Below the pieces are notes generated by a model. That model ran no database searches and had not been told where the DNA came from. It saw only the letters and a program-made list of their open reading frames with translations. From assembly GCA_963835855.1 (NCBI GenBank), contig CAWIHA010000010.1:1-64000 (forward strand): a DNA stretch of 64,000 nucleotides, read 5' to 3'. This document shows positions 63,023 through 64,000 of this stretch, piece by piece; position 1 is the first letter of the stretch; each line of letters starts with the position of its first letter. Source of the DNA: CAWIHA01 sp963835855 (GTDB taxonomy: Bacteria > Acidobacteriota > Terriglobia > Bryobacterales > Bryobacteraceae). The position numbers and the translations under genes are program-made.

Positions 63023-64000
63023 ATGGAGTTGGTCTTTCGGAAGCGGCACTTCAAGATTCCCTCCTGGTTACTTCCGGTTTTTGGCTATGCCATTTCCATT
63101 GCTTCGCTCATCTGGGTCCTTGAGGGGGTCAATTTTCACTTTATCGCCGAAGATTTCCGCTCTATGCATTGGGGCTGGATCGCGCTGGCCGTGGCCTCGG
63201 ACCTCGGTACTTACATCTACCAGGCCTGGCGCTGGAACCTGTTGTTGAGCCCGGTGGCGCGCGTCCCCCTTTGGCGCTCGGTGCAAGCCATCTACGTGGG
63301 ACTGTTCACCAACGAGGTGTTTCCGCTCCGGCCCGGCGAAGTGATTCGTTCATATCTCCAGGCCCGCTGGAGTGCACTCCCCTTTTCGGTGGCCCTCTCC
63401 TCCGCGATCATCGAGCGCATCTTTGACGGCATCTGGCTAATGGGCGCATTCGCCTGCGCTATGGTCATGGTGGCGCTGCCCCGCCAAGTAGTGGACGTTG
63501 GGAAGGGCGTGGGCGCCGTTGTAGCGGCCTGCGCCCTGTGCCTGGTGCTGGTGATATTCGGGAAGCGCCACGCCCACGCTGCCTTGCCGGAGACGCGCTG
63601 GGGCGCGAGGTTGAGGGTGCTCATCGACGATCTGCACCGGATGGGCCGGTCCAAATCCTTCTATGCCGCAGCGGCGGCGAGCTTACCCTATTTACTCATT
63701 CAGGTGATTCCAATTTATGCGCTGATGCGCGCCTACACCCTCGATCTCGGTTGGTGGCCAGCCCTGGTGGTGCTCACTGTCCTGCGCATTGGCACCGTGA
63801 TTCCGCAGGCGCCCGGAAACCTGGGAGCCTCTCAGGCGCTGATGGTCGTGGCGCTAAGGCTCTTCGACGTCGACAAGACCACCGCGGCCGGCCTCTCGCT
63901 GATGACCTGGGGCGTCATTACACTGCCGTTGCTGGCCGCAGGCTTTATTGCCTTGATTCTTGCCGGCATCAACCTGAGCGAGATCCGGTTTCACACGAGG
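63023..64000 (+). CDS. Lysylphosphatidylglycerol-synthase-type integral membrane protein (cut by window edge)
   Basis: 326 codons are visible from ATG and the frame runs off the right edge. About eight membrane helices carry the UPF0104/LPG_synthase_TM pattern: FTNEVFPLRPGEVIRSYL near residue 95, SSAIIERIFDGIWLMG near 125, and TVIPQAPGNLGASQALM near 255. Members act as lipid or lipid-linked glycan flippases or as the membrane half of MprF. Following the acylation cluster, it could handle the lipid carrier or product, which is inference. A soluble MprF domain is not visible in this window. Confidence 0.85.
   Translation, partial: MELVFRKRHFKIPSWLLPVFGYAISIASLIWVLEGVNFHFIAEDFRSMHWGWIALAVASDLGTYIYQAWRWNLLLSPVARVPLWRSVQAIYVGLFTNEVFPLRPGEVIRSYLQARWSALPFSVALSSAIIERIFDGIWLMGAFACAMVMVALPRQVVDVGKGVGAVVAACALCLVLVIFGKRHAHAALPETRWGARLRVLIDDLHRMGRSKSFYAAAAASLPYLLIQVIPIYALMRAYTLDLGWWPALVVLTVLRIGTVIPQAPGNLGASQALMVVALRLFDVDKTTAAGLSLMTWGVITLPLLAAGFIALILAGINLSEIRFHTR

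Overview
The window is one contiguous piece of a GC-rich bacterial chromosome with dense, mostly housekeeping gene content. No rRNA, tRNA, CRISPR array, transposase or phage structural gene was seen. The set suggests an acidobacterium of the Bryobacterales/Solibacter type: huge secreted proteases with Ig-like repeat tails, a pro-kumamolisin S53 protease, chitinases, a YebC-RuvC pair, a bacillithiol-type deacetylase and a fadNAE-type beta-oxidation operon. This is inferred from gene style, not from a search.

Layout. 1-8.6 kb: TgpA-like transglutaminase (cut by the left edge), phosphoglucose-isomerase-like protein, FAD oxidoreductase, yebC-ruvC, secreted proteins, tpiA. 8.7-17.4 kb: anion/Na+ transporter, dinB, hemL, a frameshifted geranylgeranyl-reductase-family gene, BON-domain protein, argD-like aminotransferase, manC. 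17.5-24.2 kb (minus strand): ffh-rpsP-khpA-rimM-trmD-rplS-rnhB translation/export cluster, followed by two signal peptidases. 24.4-29.2 kb: secreted protein with a caspase-like His/Cys pattern, queA, tsaD. 29.3-33.8 kb: two tandem paralogous GH18 chitinases with duplicated promoters and a nearly invariant 83-bp upstream block. 33.8-38.3 kb: mrp ATPase, pfkB remnant, rhomboid, bshB1-like gene, cutA, FtsB-like protein, DegT aminotransferase. 38.3-46.3 kb: an S53 and an S8 protease carrying the same Ig-like tail repeats, with 199-bp direct repeats flanking the S53 gene. 46.3-49.8 kb: a two-gene module of unknown function that looks foreign. 50-57.6 kb: MBL hydrolase, ygfZ, and the fadN-fadA-fadE-like operon. 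57.8-64 kb: a plus-strand cluster MBOAT - SGNH - SGNH - acyl carrier protein - KAS III-like enzyme - LPG-synthase-type membrane protein (cut by the right edge).

The best candidate for an undescribed system is the last cluster. It has the parts of a Dlt/AlgI-type extracytoplasmic acylation machine (membrane O-acyltransferase, SGNH partners, carrier protein), plus its own KAS III homologue in which the nucleophilic Cys is replaced by Ser. The second candidate is the large/small alpha-helical gene pair at 46.3-49.8 kb, a possible defence or accessory module. The protease and chitinase regions show recent duplication, tail sharing between unrelated catalytic families, and decay by frameshift.
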